Counted from the stretch's first letter, positions 24,206-34,142 are shown. The stretch is DNA of 64,000 nucleotides from Flavobacterium luminosum (GCF_023635005.1 NZ_JAMLJM010000005.1:1-64000); one strand, 5' to 3'. Notes: generated by a model not told the origin, from the sequence alone. Program-made: numbers and translations.

Positions 24206-25234
24206 ATGAAAGTAACCATAGACGGACAAAGTATAGAAGTAGAACCAGGAACAACCATCCTGCAGGCTGCTCGTATGATAGGGGGAGAAAGTGTGCCTCC
24301 TGCCATGTGTTATTATTCTAAGTTGGAAAAAACAGGAGGAAAATGCCGCTGTTGTTTGGTTGAAGTAACCAAAGGTAGTGATGCAAATCCTACTCCAATG
24401 CCAAAATTGGTAGCTTCTTGTGTTACAGGAGTGATGGATGGTATGGAGGTGAATAGTAAAAATTCGACGAGAGTTGAAGAAGCTCGTAAATCGGTAACAG
24501 AATTTTTATTGATCAATCACCCTCTAGATTGTCCTGTATGTGACCAAGCTGGAGAATGTGATTTACAAAACTTAAGTTTCGAACACGGAAAGTCAGAAAC
24601 ACGTTATATTGAAGAAAAAAGAACTTTTGAACCTGAAAATATAGGTCCATACATACAATTGCACATGAACCGTTGTATTTTATGTCAGCGTTGTGTAGCC
24701 GTTGCGGATCAATTAACAGACAAACGTGTTCACGGAGTTATGGATCGCGGAGATCATGCAAATATTTCTACTTGTATTTCAAAAGCTATCGATAACGAAA
24801 TGTCTGGAAATATGATCGATGTATGTCCGGTAGGTGCATTGACTGACAAAACTTTCCGCTTCAAGTCTAGAGTATGGTTTAGTAAACCTTACAACGCTCA
24901 CAGAGATTGTGACAAATGTTGTGGTAAGACTACAGTTTGGATGTTTGGAAACGAAATTCAACGTGTAACGGGAAGAAAAGATGAATTCCACGAAGTAGAA
25001 GAGTTTATCTGTAATACTTGTCGTTTCGAGAAAAAAGAGGTGAACGACTGGACTATTGAAGGTCCTCGTAAATTCGAAAAATATTCGGTAATCAACCGAA
25101 ACAAATATGCGGTTCATCCACCAAAAGTGGAAATCAATACCGAAGCTCAAATACTTCTAGGTAGAGAGCAGGATCGTAAGAAAATTAGTATGACCAATGT
25201 TCCTTTAGAGAACACTGAAAATTCAAAACAATAA
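24206..25234 (+). CDS. nuoG: NADH-quinone oxidoreductase subunit G, short form
   Basis: A 342-residue Fe-S subunit. It keeps the N-terminal [2Fe-2S] domain (CYYSK...GKCRCCLVEV), the His/Cys cluster motif HPLDCPVCDQAGECDLQN, the pair CILCQRC and CPVGALTDK, and the start of the next domain with CDKCCGKTT and CNTCR. It then stops, so the roughly 500-residue molybdopterin-oxidoreductase-like domain of the canonical NuoG is missing. I know short NuoG forms from other Flavobacteriia, so this is probably lineage-normal, not a broken gene: there is no leftover downstream fragment and nuoH begins 3 nt later. Confidence 0.93.
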   Translation: MKVTIDGQSIEVEPGTTILQAARMIGGESVPPAMCYYSKLEKTGGKCRCCLVEVTKGSDANPTPMPKLVASCVTGVMDGMEVNSKNSTRVEEARKSVTEFLLINHPLDCPVCDQAGECDLQNLSFEHGKSETRYIEEKRTFEPENIGPYIQLHMNRCILCQRCVAVADQLTDKRVHGVMDRGDHANISTCISKAIDNEMSGNMIDVCPVGALTDKTFRFKSRVWFSKPYNAHRDCDKCCGKTTVWMFGNEIQRVTGRKDEFHEVEEFICNTCRFEKKEVNDWTIEGPRKFEKYSVINRNKYAVHPPKVEINTEAQILLGREQDRKKISMTNVPLENTENSKQ

Positions 25235-25237
25235 GAA

Positions 25238-26278
25238 ATGGACAGTGCTTTAATTATAGAAAAAGGAATTTTTATTGTAGTAATATTTGCTATTACCATG
25301 TTAATGGCTATGTATTCTACTTTAGCAGAACGTAAAATAGCGGCTTGGTTACAAGACCGTATTGGTCCTAACCGTGCTGGTAAAGGAGGAATTTTACAAC
25401 CTTTAGCCGATGGTTTGAAACTTTTCGCTAAAGAAGAGTTCATGCCTGATACCCCAAATAAGTTCTTGTTTATTTTGGGTCCAGCAATCTCCATGACTAT
25501 GGCGCTATTGACTAGTGCTGTTCTTCCATGGGGCGATAAATTAGAAATTGCAGGACATACTGTGATTCTTCAAGCTACCGATATTGATGTAGCAATGCTA
25601 TATGTATTTGCTGTTTTATCCGTAGGAGTCTATGGAATCATGATTGGAGGTTGGGCTTCTAACAATAAATATTCCTTAATGGCAGCACTTCGTGCGTCTT
25701 CTCAGTTAATTTCTTATGAAGTTGCAATGGGTCTATCGATTGTAGCCTTGATTATGATGAGTGGTACGATGAGTTTAAGAGAAATTGCTGCTCAGCAAGA
25801 GGGTATGAATTGGAATGTTTTCTATCAGCCACTAGGATTTATAATCTTCTTGGTTTGTTCTTTTGCCGAAACCAATAGAACACCTTTCGATTTAGCAGAA
25901 TGTGAAGCAGAGCTTATTGGAGGTCACCACACCGAATATTCTTCAATGAAAATGGGATTCTATTTGTTTGGTGAATATGCAGCAATGTTTATTTCATCAG
26001 CTATTTTAGCTATCTTGTATTTTGGTGCTTACAATTATCCAGGTATGAGTTGGGTAGCAGAGAATTGGGGAGCCAATATGGCTAACATCTTAGGTATTGT
26101 AGTTTTGTTTATAAAGATTTGTTTCTTTATCTTTTTCTACATGTGGGTAAGATGGACTATTCCTCGTTTCAGATACGATCAATTAATGAATTTAGGTTGG
26201 AAAATGTTAATTCCATTGGCGATTGCAAATATCGTATTAACAGGAGTTATCATTATTATAGCTGATAAATACTTATAA
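25238..26278 (+). CDS. nuoH: NADH-quinone oxidoreductase subunit H
   Basis: A 346-residue membrane subunit of eight or nine helices that connects the quinone chamber to the proton-pumping arm. Signatures are ERKIAAWLQDRIGPNRAG and SFAETNRTPFDLAECEAEL followed by GGHHTEYSSMKMG. nuoI follows after 4 nt. Confidence 0.96.
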   Translation: MDSALIIEKGIFIVVIFAITMLMAMYSTLAERKIAAWLQDRIGPNRAGKGGILQPLADGLKLFAKEEFMPDTPNKFLFILGPAISMTMALLTSAVLPWGDKLEIAGHTVILQATDIDVAMLYVFAVLSVGVYGIMIGGWASNNKYSLMAALRASSQLISYEVAMGLSIVALIMMSGTMSLREIAAQQEGMNWNVFYQPLGFIIFLVCSFAETNRTPFDLAECEAELIGGHHTEYSSMKMGFYLFGEYAAMFISSAILAILYFGAYNYPGMSWVAENWGANMANILGIVVLFIKICFFIFFYMWVRWTIPRFRYDQLMNLGWKMLIPLAIANIVLTGVIIIIADKYL

Positions 26279-26282
26279 TAAA

Positions 26283-26822
26283 ATGTCATTAGATACCATT
26301 TCATTATCAGGAAGAAAAAAAGAAGTTTCTAATAAAAAGATGAACTTCTGGGAGAGTATATACCTTGTGGCTATACTTAAAGGATTAATGATTACTATTA
26401 AGCATTTGTTTAAACGAAAAGTAACGATTAAATATCCAGAACAAATAAGAGAGTTTAGTCCCGTATACCGTGGTCAGCATATGTTAAAGCGTGACGAAAA
26501 AGGTCGCGAAAACTGTACGGCATGTGGAATGTGCGCTGTAGCTTGTCCAGCTGAAGCTATTACTATGACAGCTGCTGAGCGTAAGCCAGGAGAAGAGCAT
26601 TTGTACCGTGAGGAAAAATATGCTTCGGTTTATGAAATTAATATGTTGCGTTGTATTTTTTGTGGTTTGTGTGAAGAAGCTTGTCCAAAAGACGCTATTT
26701 ACCTAACCGAATCTAAAGTGATTGTAAAATCTGCTTCGCATCGTGAGGATTTTATCTATGGGAAAGATAAATTAGTTATGCCATTAGAAATGGCTATTAA
26801 AAATTCTAAATCACTTAACTAA
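26283..26822 (+). CDS. nuoI: NADH-quinone oxidoreductase subunit I
   Basis: A 179-residue subunit with two [4Fe-4S] ferredoxin motifs, CTACGMCAVACP and CIFCGLCEEACP, carrying clusters N6a and N6b between NuoG and NuoB. An N-terminal amphipathic stretch anchors it to the membrane arm. nuoJ starts 1 nt after its stop. Confidence 0.96.
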   Translation: MSLDTISLSGRKKEVSNKKMNFWESIYLVAILKGLMITIKHLFKRKVTIKYPEQIREFSPVYRGQHMLKRDEKGRENCTACGMCAVACPAEAITMTAAERKPGEEHLYREEKYASVYEINMLRCIFCGLCEEACPKDAIYLTESKVIVKSASHREDFIYGKDKLVMPLEMAIKNSKSLN

Positions 26823-26823
26823 C

Positions 26824-27333
26824 ATGTCGTTACTAACTATATTTTATATTCTAGCTGCAGTAACTCTAGCGACTGGATTTATGACGGTTATCAGTAAGAA
26901 CCCTATTCATAGTGCTATTTACCTAGTTTTGTGTTTCTTTAGTATTGGAGGTCACTACTTACTTTTTAACGCACAGTTTTTGGCCTTGGTTCACATTATT
27001 GTATATGCCGGAGCCATCATGGTATTGATATTGTTTACCATCATGTTGATGAATTTGAATAAAGAAAACGAGCCGATTAAGTCAATTGCTTCCGTGCTAG
27101 CAGCCGTAGTTGCCTTTGCCTTATTGTGTTTTGTTATGTTAGCTGTTTTCATCAAAGCAATGCCTCAAATTGAGAACTATCAATCTTCTGGACAGGATTA
27201 TCAATCTATTAAAGTTCTAGGGAAAGTATTGCTAAATGAGTATATGGTGCCTTTTGAATTCGTGTCTATCTTGTTATTAGTAGCCATGATTGGTGCTGTA
27301 TTATTGTCTAAGAAACAAAAAACTGTAGAATAA
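26824..27333 (+). CDS. nuoJ: NADH-quinone oxidoreductase subunit J
   Basis: A 169-residue membrane subunit with five helices; the conserved third-helix region reads [19 protein letters not shown]. Sits between NuoH and NuoK in the complex and in the operon (1-nt gaps). Confidence 0.95.
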   Translation: MSLLTIFYILAAVTLATGFMTVISKNPIHSAIYLVLCFFSIGGHYLLFNAQFLALVHIIVYAGAIMVLILFTIMLMNLNKENEPIKSIASVLAAVVAFALLCFVMLAVFIKAMPQIENYQSSGQDYQSIKVLGKVLLNEYMVPFEFVSILLLVAMIGAVLLSKKQKTVE

Positions 27334-27334
27334 G

Positions 27335-27655
27335 ATGGAAAATATACTTCAGGCTATAGGAATAGAAAACTACATTTTTTTGAGTGTAATGTTATTTTGT
27401 ATAGGAGCTTTTGGTGTTTTATACAGACGTAATGCTATCATTATGTTTATGTCAATTGAAATTATGTTGAATGCTGTAAACTTGTTGTTGGTAGCTTTTT
27501 CTACATTGCATCAGGATGCGGAAGGTCAAGTATTCGTGTTTTTTTCGATGGCTGTAGCAGCGGCAGAAGTAGCTGTAGGTTTAGCCATTTTGGTTTCTAT
27601 TTTTAGAAATACGGGTTCGATTGATATAGATAATTTAAAGAATTTAAAAGGATAA
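27335..27655 (+). CDS. nuoK: NADH-quinone oxidoreductase subunit K
   Basis: A 106-residue MrpC-like membrane subunit with three helices. The conserved glutamates lie in [18 protein letters not shown] and [19 protein letters not shown]. They take part in proton transfer along the membrane arm. Confidence 0.96.
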   Translation: MENILQAIGIENYIFLSVMLFCIGAFGVLYRRNAIIMFMSIEIMLNAVNLLLVAFSTLHQDAEGQVFVFFSMAVAAAEVAVGLAILVSIFRNTGSIDIDNLKNLKG

Positions 27656-27661
27656 ATACTA

Positions 27662-29548
27662 ATGGAAAAAAATATAGCTTTAGTATTAGTATTAGCACCG
27701 TTTTTCGGGTTTTTATTTAATGTTTTCTTTGGAAAGAAAGCAGGGAAAACATTAGTAGGATTGGTAGGCACTGCATCAGTTTTGGTGTCGTTTTTGTCAA
27801 CTTTGTTTTTCTTTTCTGCTTTAAATGCAAATCCGTCACAACCAGTAGTTGTGGACTTATTTCAATGGATTTCGTTAGAGAAATTTAATGTGAATTTTTC
27901 GTTCCTTTTGGATCAATTATCAGTTTTATGGTTGTTGTTCGTAACAGGAATTGGTACCTTAATTCATCTGTATTCTATCAGTTACATGCACGATGATGAG
28001 AATATGAATAAATTCTTTGCTTACCTAAACTTATTCGTGTTCTTTATGATCATGTTAGTGATGGGTAGTAACTTAGTGATTTTATTCATCGGATGGGAAG
28101 GAGTAGGATTGTGTTCTTATCTTTTAATTGGATTTTGGTACAAAAATCAAGATTATAACGATGCAGCCAAAAAAGCTTTCATTATGAACCGTATTGGGGA
28201 CTTAGGTCTTTTAGTTGGATTGTTTATTGTAGCTTACGTTTTTGGTAGTTTAGATTATAAAGTAATCTCCGAAGGAGCTTATAATACACAACTTGTTTCT
28301 AATAATTCAGGTTTAATTGCATTGGCAGCACTTTGTTTGTTCATTGGAGCAACAGGTAAATCGGCGCAAATTCCTTTATACACTTGGTTACCAGATGCTA
28401 TGGCGGGACCAACTCCTGTTTCTGCCTTGATCCATGCTGCAACCATGGTAACGGCAGGTATTTTCATGGTGACTCGTATGCATTTCTTATTCGATTTAGC
28501 TCCTCAAATTCTAGATTTGATTGCAATTGTTGGTGCTGCAACGGCTGTTTTAGCGGCTTCCATCGGATTAGTTCAAAATGATATTAAAAAAGTATTGGCT
28601 TATTCTACAGTGTCTCAGTTGGGATTAATGTTCTTAGCCTTAGGTTTAGGGGCTTATGAAATCGCTGTTTTCCATGTAATAACGCATGCTTTCTTTAAAG
28701 CTTGTTTATTCTTAGGTTCGGGTTCTGTGATTCATGCTTTGCACGGCGAACAAGACATGCGCAATATGGGTGGTTTACGCAAAGTAATGCCTATTACCTT
28801 CTGGACAATGATGATTTCTACTTTAGCTATTTCAGGTATCTTCCCGTTATCTGGTTTCTGGTCAAAAGATGAAATTTTATTGACAGCTTTCCATTCAAAC
28901 ATTCCTTTGTGGATAGTAGGTTCTATAGCTTCAATCATGACTGCTTTTTACATGTTCAGATTAATGTATTTAACTTTCTTTGGAGAATTTAGAGGAACTG
29001 AAGAGCAAAAACATCATTTACACGAAAGTCCAGCATTGATTACTTTCCCATTGATTGTTTTAGCTATTCTTGCGGCTGTAGGTGGTTTAATTAGCTTACC
29101 AGGCAACAGTTGGTTGAATCATTATTTAGCGCCATTATTTAGAAAAGCTCATGAAGCACATCATTTAGATGCAACAGCTTATGCTTTGATGGCTGTGGCT
29201 ACTGTAGGTGCTTTGATTGGAATTGGAATAGCTTATTCAAAATATATCAAAAAACAAGAAGTACCGGTTCAGGATGCTGAGATGAAAGGATTTGCTTCTG
29301 TTTTGTATCATAAATATTATGTTGATGAAGCTTATGACGTTGTTGTAGTTACTCCGTTAAAAAAATTATCACATTTCTTCAGAAATTACTTTGAAGTAGC
29401 TTTTTCTGAAACTGTCTTTGCTTTTGGAAAAATAGCCAATGCCATTGGAACGCAAGGTAAAGTATTGCAAAATGGTAGCGTAGGTTTCTATTTGTTGGCT
29501 TTTGTGATCGGAATGGCTTCGATTTTAGTTTATTTATTTTTAGTTTAA
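27662..29548 (+). CDS. nuoL: NADH-quinone oxidoreductase subunit L
   Basis: A 628-residue antiporter-like subunit, the distal proton pump. It has about 16 hydrophobic helices, the conserved FIGWEGVGLCSYLLIGFW, and KSAQIPLYTWLPDAMAGPTP followed by SALIHAATMVTAG. The C-terminus holds the long lateral helix region. nuoM starts 12 nt downstream. Confidence 0.96.
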   Translation: MEKNIALVLVLAPFFGFLFNVFFGKKAGKTLVGLVGTASVLVSFLSTLFFFSALNANPSQPVVVDLFQWISLEKFNVNFSFLLDQLSVLWLLFVTGIGTLIHLYSISYMHDDENMNKFFAYLNLFVFFMIMLVMGSNLVILFIGWEGVGLCSYLLIGFWYKNQDYNDAAKKAFIMNRIGDLGLLVGLFIVAYVFGSLDYKVISEGAYNTQLVSNNSGLIALAALCLFIGATGKSAQIPLYTWLPDAMAGPTPVSALIHAATMVTAGIFMVTRMHFLFDLAPQILDLIAIVGAATAVLAASIGLVQNDIKKVLAYSTVSQLGLMFLALGLGAYEIAVFHVITHAFFKACLFLGSGSVIHALHGEQDMRNMGGLRKVMPITFWTMMISTLAISGIFPLSGFWSKDEILLTAFHSNIPLWIVGSIASIMTAFYMFRLMYLTFFGEFRGTEEQKHHLHESPALITFPLIVLAILAAVGGLISLPGNSWLNHYLAPLFRKAHEAHHLDATAYALMAVATVGALIGIGIAYSKYIKKQEVPVQDAEMKGFASVLYHKYYVDEAYDVVVVTPLKKLSHFFRNYFEVAFSETVFAFGKIANAIGTQGKVLQNGSVGFYLLAFVIGMASILVYLFLV

Positions 29549-29560
29549 TAATTACGCATA

Positions 29561-31000
29561 ATGAACGTTTCAATTATACTCATCATTTTATTATTTGGAG
29601 CTTTAGCAACGTATTTTGCTGGAGATAAATTAGCTAAAACTGTGGCTTTAGTAATCAGTTTGGCCTCTTTTGTAGCTTCGGTTGCTATTTTAAACCAACA
29701 TAACGCTGGCATAAGTTCTGACTTTATTTATAAATGGATTTCAAATCCTAATATTTATTTGGCATCTAAAGTTGATGGTTTAGCAATTGCTATGATGCTT
29801 CTTACGACTGCACTGACTACTATTATTGTATGGTCTTCCTTTGCGAATCAATTCAAAAATGCTAAAGGTTTTTACGCTTTGGTATTGTTCATGTCTTTTG
29901 CAATGGTTGGCACATTTGTGAGTGCGGATGCTTTCTTGTATTACATTTTTTGGGAGTTAGCATTAATTCCAATTTATTTCATCGCCTTAGTTTGGGGTAA
30001 TGGAGATGTAGAAGAGCGTAAAAGAGCTATCGTAAAGTTCTTTATATACACGTTAGCAGGTTCATTATTCATGTTAACGGCTTTTATTTATTTGTTTTCA
30101 AAAGCAGGAAGTTTATTGATTGATGAATTGTACTTGTTACGTTTAACAGAGCAGGAACAATTTTGGATTTTCGGTGCTTTCTTTTTGGCTTATGCAATTA
30201 AAATTCCAATTTTCCCTTTTCATACTTGGCAAGCGAATACGTACCAATTGTCTCCATCGGTGGGAACAATGTTATTGTCTGGAATCATGTTAAAGATGGG
30301 ATTATACAGTGTTATTCGTTGGCAATTGCCTTTAGCACCTTTAGCGGCTAAAACGTATATGAATATCTTTTTGGTATTGAGCATTATCGGGGTGGTTTAT
30401 GGTTCTATCGTTGCGTTAAAACAACACAATCTAAAAAAATTATTGGCATACTCATCTTTAGCACACGTTGGATTAATTGCAGCTGGGGCTTATACTTTGT
30501 CACTTGATGGTTTAAGAGGTGCTGTTTTACAAATGATTGCTCATGGTTTTGTAGTAGTCGGATTGTTTTTCGCGGCAGAGATAATTGAAAGAAGATTGAA
30601 CACTCAAGAAATAGCGCAAATGGGCGGTATTCGTATTTTAGATACCAAATTTGCTTCTATGTTCATGATTGTTATGGTAGCTTCAGTTGGTTTGCCAGGA
30701 ACATTCAATTTTATCGGAGAGTTTTCTCTTTTATATAGTTTGTACAATGTAGATATTTGGTATGCTGTAATTGGAGGAACTACCATCATTTTAGGAGCAG
30801 TTTATATGTTAAAGATGTTTCAAAACGTGATGTTAGGTGAGGCTAATGCAAAACCTTTTGCTGCAATAACCTTACAGGAATCTTTAGTTTTTGTGATAAT
30901 CATAGCGGTGTTATTGTTCTTTGGTTTATACCCAAAACCAATCAACGATTTGATAACTCCAGCTTTACAAGAAATAGTAGCTAAAATTAACAGAGTATAA
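29561..31000 (+). CDS. nuoM: NADH-quinone oxidoreductase subunit M
   Basis: A 479-residue antiporter-like proton pump with about 14 helices. Signatures are FWELALIPIYFI, KIPIFPFHTWQANTY and LKKLLAYSSLAHVGLI. It is followed by the only sizeable gap in the operon (64 nt). Confidence 0.96.
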   Translation: MNVSIILIILLFGALATYFAGDKLAKTVALVISLASFVASVAILNQHNAGISSDFIYKWISNPNIYLASKVDGLAIAMMLLTTALTTIIVWSSFANQFKNAKGFYALVLFMSFAMVGTFVSADAFLYYIFWELALIPIYFIALVWGNGDVEERKRAIVKFFIYTLAGSLFMLTAFIYLFSKAGSLLIDELYLLRLTEQEQFWIFGAFFLAYAIKIPIFPFHTWQANTYQLSPSVGTMLLSGIMLKMGLYSVIRWQLPLAPLAAKTYMNIFLVLSIIGVVYGSIVALKQHNLKKLLAYSSLAHVGLIAAGAYTLSLDGLRGAVLQMIAHGFVVVGLFFAAEIIERRLNTQEIAQMGGIRILDTKFASMFMIVMVASVGLPGTFNFIGEFSLLYSLYNVDIWYAVIGGTTIILGAVYMLKMFQNVMLGEANAKPFAAITLQESLVFVIIIAVLLFFGLYPKPINDLITPALQEIVAKINRV

Positions 31001-31064
31001 TAAAGAGTTTGGGATTTAAGATTTGTATCTATAATCTCTAATTTCAAATTTCAAATTTTTAAGG
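31001..31064. repeat. Degenerate AT-rich repeat in the nuoM-nuoN gap
   Basis: The gap holds GGGATTTAAGATTTG followed by AATTTCAAATTTCAAATTT, short direct repeats of a kind also seen before asnS (TTTAGAATTTAGAGTTTAG, about 55,051-55,075). Other nuo gaps are 1-73 nt and lack this. Confidence 0.4.
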
Positions 31065-32435
31065 ATGAATACATTAATAGCGATATCAATATTAGGGGTT
31101 TTAACTCTTATAGCTGAAATTTTTAACGGAAGGAAATTAATTGTACCTGTGGCAGTAGTGGGACTTTTAGGCATCTTAGGATATACCATAAGTCCATACA
31201 ATGCTTATGATTTTTTCTTCAATAATATGATGGTTGTAGATAAATTTTCTGTAGCCTTCTCAAGTCTTTTTATTGTAATTACCATTTTGTTGATTTTATT
31301 AAGTCACGAGTTTTATAAAGATGTGCCTTCAACAATTTCTGATTTTGTTGCCATAAAAATCTTTCTTCTAGCAGGTGCTGTTGCTATGGTTTCTTTCGGA
31401 AATTTAGCTATGTTTTTCCTTGGAATTGAGATTTTATCAATAGCTCTATATGTTTTAGCAGCTAGCAAACGTTTAGATTTACGAAGCAACGAAGCGGGTA
31501 TGAAATATTTCTTGATGGGATGTTTTGCTTCAGGAATCATACTTTTCGGTATTACATTAGTTTATGGATCAACAGGTACTTTTGATACTATTGCTATTTA
31601 TCAAATTAGTCACTCTACAACTTTCCCTTTGTGGTTTTACATCGGTTTAGTGATGTTGTTAATTGGAATGTTGTTTAAAATTGCTGCCGTTCCATTCCAT
31701 TTTTGGGCTCCAGATGTTTATGAAGGTGCTCCTGGACTAACAACAGCTACTATGAGTACGTTTGCAAAGATTGTTGCTATGGCAGCTTTGTTTAAGTTGA
31801 TCACGATCTTATTGCCTTCTAAATTGTACGAGTTGGATTTGACTATAGTTGTAGTTGCTGCTTTGTCGATGTTAGTTGGAAATATCATGGCTTTACGTCA
31901 AAATAATGTGAAGCGTATGTTTGCCTTTTCGGGTATTTCACACGCCGGTTTTATGTTATCAACTTTATTGATATCTAACAATTCTGCGAACGTATTGTTT
32001 TATTACGCCACGGCTTATGCTGTTGCGGGATTAGCCTTTTTTGCGGTTGTTTTATATGTTACTAAAAACAAAAAACACGAAACTATCGATGCTTTTAACG
32101 GTTTAGGAAAAACACATCCTTTATTGGCATTAGTGATGACGGCTTCATTATTATCAATGGCTGGTATTCCTATTCTTTCAGGTTTCTTTGCGAAGTTTTT
32201 CTTATTGAATGAACTAGTTCAAGCCAATTGGTTAGTATTGGTTATCATTGCAATTATAGCTTCAATCATAAGTGTGGGCTATTACTTCAAAATTATTTTA
32301 GCTATGTACACTAAGTCTTCTGAAGAAGAACTGCCTTCAGTTCCTATGATATATGCTGTTGTTGCTGTTTTAGGACTAATTATCAATATTGGTATAGGAT
32401 TAGCGCCAAGTTTTATTTATGACTTATTAGGTTAA
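31065..32435 (+). CDS. nuoN: NADH-quinone oxidoreductase subunit N
   Basis: A 456-residue antiporter-like subunit with about 14 helices; FLGIEILSIALYVLAA, KIAAVPFHFWAPDVYEGAP and VKRMFAFSGISHAGFML are typical. Last gene of the nuo operon, followed by a strong terminator. Confidence 0.95.
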   Translation: MNTLIAISILGVLTLIAEIFNGRKLIVPVAVVGLLGILGYTISPYNAYDFFFNNMMVVDKFSVAFSSLFIVITILLILLSHEFYKDVPSTISDFVAIKIFLLAGAVAMVSFGNLAMFFLGIEILSIALYVLAASKRLDLRSNEAGMKYFLMGCFASGIILFGITLVYGSTGTFDTIAIYQISHSTTFPLWFYIGLVMLLIGMLFKIAAVPFHFWAPDVYEGAPGLTTATMSTFAKIVAMAALFKLITILLPSKLYELDLTIVVVAALSMLVGNIMALRQNNVKRMFAFSGISHAGFMLSTLLISNNSANVLFYYATAYAVAGLAFFAVVLYVTKNKKHETIDAFNGLGKTHPLLALVMTASLLSMAGIPILSGFFAKFFLLNELVQANWLVLVIIAIIASIISVGYYFKIILAMYTKSSEEELPSVPMIYAVVAVLGLIINIGIGLAPSFIYDLLG

Positions 32436-32461
32436 TTAGAATTATATTTTTTGGATTTATT

Positions 32462-32502
32462 GAAAAAGAGGCTGACTCAGTTGCGAGACAGCCTCTTTTT
32501 TA
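32462..32502. terminator. Bidirectional terminator after nuoN and queD
   Basis: AAAAAGAGGCTG pairs with CAGCCTCTTTTT (12 bp) around an 16-nt loop that can pair further. T-runs on both sides allow use by nuoN (plus) and the minus-strand pterin gene. Confidence 0.88.
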
Positions 32503-32547
32503 GTATTATTTTTTTAACCAATAAATGAATTACTTGTATGGTAGTAT

Positions 32548-33000
32548 TTATTGATTATCATCTGCAAACCATTCAGCAAAAGATGTCTCTGTTTCTTGTA
32601 AACGAAGCGAATGAAGTTTGATGTCTTGAGGTAATCTACTATTAATCTTTTTAGCAAAATCTATCACCATATTTTCACTTGTTGGTTGATAATCAACTAG
32701 TATTACATGATGTCCTCTCGATTTTAATTCGTTGGCCAATTCTAGGTGAGGAGTCGTGGCATTGAATACTGTCGCATGATCGAAAATATCTACAATTTCT
32801 TCTTTGACAATGGTCTTTAAATCTCCAAAGTCTATAACCATTCCAAATTTTACATTATTTCGATCGGTAATTGGTGTCCCGATAACGGTTACAGAAAGCT
32901 TATAACTGTGTCCGTGCACATTCTTACATTTTCCGTCGTAACCATATAAAGCATGGCCAGTTTCAAAAGTAAATTGTTTTGTAATGCGTATTTTGCTCAT
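32548..33000 (-). CDS. queD: 6-carboxytetrahydropterin synthase / 6-pyruvoyl-tetrahydropterin synthase family
   Basis: A 150-residue T-fold enzyme. Zinc ligands are His16 (TFETGHALYG) and His29, His31 (NVHGHSY), with catalytic Cys25 (DGKCKNVHGH). The usual bacterial role is QueD: conversion of dihydroneopterin triphosphate to 6-carboxytetrahydropterin for queuosine. The C-terminal LRLQETETSFAEWF is family-typical. No other queuosine gene is in the window, so a pterin role cannot be excluded. Its gene lies 28 nt after a hydrolase gene. Confidence 0.9.
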   Translation of the reverse strand: MSKIRITKQFTFETGHALYGYDGKCKNVHGHSYKLSVTVIGTPITDRNNVKFGMVIDFGDLKTIVKEEIVDIFDHATVFNATTPHLELANELKSRGHHVILVDYQPTSENMVIDFAKKINSRLPQDIKLHSLRLQETETSFAEWFADDNQ

Positions 33001-33028
33001 AACTATATTTTATACTGTAAAGATACAT

Positions 33029-33796
33029 TTAATGTTTGTGAAGTTGTTCTATGAATTGAGCCGTTTGTTCTAAGATGAAATCGGGCTGTTCTTTATGTGG
33101 AGTATGTTTAGCATTAGGAACGATTAATGCTTTTGCCAAAGTATTTTTTAATATACTTTTAATCTGCTCTTCTGTACCAAATTCATCATATTCACCTTGT
33201 AAGACTAATATTGGACATTGTATTTTTGGAATAAACTCTTCAATGTTCCAGTCTCTGAAGGAAGCATCTAACCAAGTTTCGGTCCATGCTTTAAACATCG
33301 ACTCTGTTTTAGCACCATGATATTTTTCTAGTTTTCTTTTCAAATCGTTATTTTGATAAGCTTCCAGAGCATCCTGAATCCCTTTGATGGTGATTTCCTC
33401 TACAAATAGATGGGCACCTTCGGTTATAATAGCTTTAATGGTTGCGGGATATTTGGCTGCTGCAAGTAAAGCAATAGAACCACCATCGCTATGTCCGAAA
33501 AGAATAGGATGTTTGATGTTTAATTTTTCAAGTAGTTCTTGCAAAAGATCTGCTTCAAGTTCAAGGTAGTCTTTTTCTCTTTTAGAATAACTAAAATCAC
33601 AAGATTGACCATAACCTTGCCGGTCATAGACTAAAATGTTGCATTGTGTTCGTGTTGCTAAAAGTGAGGGGAAGTCTCGCCATAAGGTAATGCAACCTAA
33701 TGAATCATGAAGAAACACCAATGTAGGTAACTCTGGGTTTTTAATCTCTTGGTAGTAGGCTATAGGTCCTACAGATAAGTCGATTTTTTGAATCAT
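33029..33796 (-). CDS. Alpha/beta hydrolase, cytoplasmic
   Basis: A 255-residue hydrolase with nucleophile elbow GHSDGGS (Ser103), acid in LQGEYDEFGT and histidine in NAKHTPHKE near the C-terminus. The GHSDGG form is common in esterases and in some lactonases. It lacks a signal peptide. It lies between rpmA (a terminator intervenes) and queD. Substrate unknown. Confidence 0.85.
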   Translation of the reverse strand: MIQKIDLSVGPIAYYQEIKNPELPTLVFLHDSLGCITLWRDFPSLLATRTQCNILVYDRQGYGQSCDFSYSKREKDYLELEADLLQELLEKLNIKHPILFGHSDGGSIALLAAAKYPATIKAIITEGAHLFVEEITIKGIQDALEAYQNNDLKRKLEKYHGAKTESMFKAWTETWLDASFRDWNIEEFIPKIQCPILVLQGEYDEFGTEEQIKSILKNTLAKALIVPNAKHTPHKEQPDFILEQTAQFIEQLHKH

Positions 33797-33810
33797 TTTG
33801 TTTAAAGCAT

Positions 33811-33838
33811 AAAAAAACGCTCAAAAAATGAGCGTTTT
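33811..33838 (-). terminator. Terminator after rplU-rpmA
   Basis: Minus strand: AAAACGCTCA-TTTT-TTGAGCGTTTTTTT; a stem of about 9 bp followed by T7, 26 nt past the rpmA stop. Confidence 0.88.
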
Positions 33839-33863
33839 AATGTTTTACTTGTTCTGTTAAAGA

Positions 33864-34124
33864 CTAAGCTTCAAATGGAACTACAGAAACGAATGACTTG
33901 TTGTCACTTTTTTTCTGGAATTTCACAACACCGTCCACTTTAGCATGTAAAGTGTGATCTTTACCCATGTAAACATTTTCACCTGGGTTGTGTTTAGAAC
34001 CTCTTTGTCTTACAATGATGTTTCCAGCCATAGCAGCTTGACCACCAAAAATCTTAACGCCTAAACGTTTCGATTCTGATTCTCTACCATTCTTAGAACT
34101 ACCGACACCTTTCTTGTGAGCCAT
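33864..34124 (-). CDS. rpmA: 50S ribosomal protein bL27
   Basis: An 86-residue bL27 starting [19 protein letters not shown], whose flexible N-terminus reaches the peptidyl-transferase centre. [15 protein letters not shown] is conserved. There is no N-terminal extension of the kind cleaved in Firmicutes. Cotranscribed with rplU (18-nt gap). Confidence 0.97.
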   Translation of the reverse strand: MAHKKGVGSSKNGRESESKRLGVKIFGGQAAMAGNIIVRQRGSKHNPGENVYMGKDHTLHAKVDGVVKFQKKSDNKSFVSVVPFEA

Positions 34125-34142
34125 GATGTTATCTTTTAAATA

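Noticed and set aside
24206..25234. nuoG as a frameshifted pseudogene
   Set aside because: No remnants of the missing domain follow, nuoH begins 3 nt later, and short forms occur in this lineage.
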